Assembly: GCA_030152275.1 (NCBI GenBank)
Contig: JASLHF010000159.1
Location: 1-5,644, forward strand
Reading direction: 5' to 3'
DNA length: 5,644 bases
Source of the DNA: Acinetobacter sp.
Lineage (GTDB): Bacteria > Pseudomonadota > Gammaproteobacteria > Pseudomonadales > Moraxellaceae
Shown: piece after piece, positions 5,310-5,644 of the stretch
Position numbering within the stretch: the stretch's first letter is position 1
Layout: every line of letters begins with the position of its first letter
Made by a program: the position numbers and the translations under genes
Notes under the pieces: generated by a model
Seen by the model: the letters and a program-made list of their open reading frames with translations, nothing else
What the model was told of the DNA's origin: nothing
The model's database searches: none

Positions 5310-5644
5310 ATGACCGAATCTTTTGCAGCCCTCTTTGAAGAAAGCGAATTAAACCTCAACGTTGAAAAGGGTGCTGTCATCCAAGGCGTTGTAGTAAGCA
5401 TTGACTCTGACTGGGTAACAGTTGACACTGGCCTTAAATCTGAAGGCATTGTTGACCGCGCTGAATTCTTAAATGAACAACGTGAACTTGAAGTTCAAGT
5501 TGGCGACACTGTTGACGTAGTTGTTGAAGCTCTTGACAACGGTATGGGTCAAACAGTTTTATCACGTGAAAAAGCGAAACGTGCTGAAACTTGGACTAAA
5601 CTTGAAAAAATCTTTGAAGACGGCGAAATCGTTACTGGTGTTAT
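5310..5644 (+). CDS. rpsA: 30S ribosomal protein S1 (3'-partial)
   Basis: The frame is open from the ATG at 5310 to the window edge, giving 111 complete codons of a protein that is normally about 555-560 residues. The N-terminus MTESFAALFEES matches S1 almost exactly and is the segment that anchors S1 to ribosomal protein S2. The first S1-type OB fold starts at about residue 20 (KGAVIQGVVVSID, then VTVDTGLKSEGIV), and LSREKAKRAETW sits after it at the end of the first domain, as in E. coli. S1 binds mRNA at the 30S platform, helps unfold structured leaders and is essential in E. coli. Codon choice is strikingly uniform (GTT, GAA, GAC, GGT/GGC, CGT, CTT), unlike the mixed usage in the genes before it, as expected for a very highly expressed protein. 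It lies 107 bp after cmk and may be read both from upstream and from its own promoter. Confidence 0.97.
   Translation, partial: MTESFAALFEESELNLNVEKGAVIQGVVVSIDSDWVTVDTGLKSEGIVDRAEFLNEQRELEVQVGDTVDVVVEALDNGMGQTVLSREKAKRAETWTKLEKIFEDGEIVTGV

Noticed and set aside
1..5644. Novel defence, mobile or phage system
   Set aside because: The coding space is filled by recognisable gene families, all on one strand, with no transposase, integrase, direct repeats, tRNA attachment site or CRISPR-like array.

Overview
The window reads as ordinary chromosomal DNA from a gammaproteobacterium, most likely Acinetobacter or a close relative. The evidence is the moderately AT-rich composition, the character of the encoded proteins, and the gene order: type II secretion gspK, a QueD/PTPS-family gene, ung, an enoyl-CoA hydratase-fold gene, tadA, an SRPBCC gene, cmk and rpsA. 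To my recollection this order is typical of Acinetobacter. I could not run a search, so the genus is an inference.

Layout: all eight recognised genes are on the + strand and fill almost the whole window. Positions 1-879 hold the 3' part of gspK, whose start lies outside the window. A gap of about 120 bp follows, with a good -10 box (TATAAT), and then a 6-carboxytetrahydropterin synthase-like gene (1002-1598). A hairpin lies in the 45 bp before ung (1644-2357). The ung stop codon overlaps the start of a 3-hydroxyisobutyryl-CoA hydrolase-like gene (2354-3478) in an ATGA junction. After 15 bp comes tadA (3494-4027), then a 43 bp gap with an 18-bp inverted repeat, a small SRPBCC-fold gene (4071-4502), cmk (4519-5202), a 107 bp leader able to fold in two competing ways, and the first 111 codons of rpsA (5310 onward).

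How the genes fit together: gspK belongs to the secretion locus to the left. The rest is a compact housekeeping run. Two products act on the anticodon wobble base: TadA makes inosine-34, and the QueD-like enzyme would feed queuosine-34 synthesis. Ung removes uracil from DNA, Cmk phosphorylates CMP/dCMP, and S1 helps mRNA bind the ribosome. The hydratase-fold and SRPBCC genes have no clear link to their neighbours beyond co-transcription. Spacing suggests one or two transcription units from about 960 onward. No intrinsic terminator with a T-tract was seen.

I saw no mobile element, CRISPR array, tRNA, rRNA, phage gene or defence system. Points worth a second look are the unusual Cys-HGH spacing and C-terminal tail of the QueD-like protein, the queD-ung hairpin, the inverted repeat before the SRPBCC gene, and the alternative folds in the rpsA leader.
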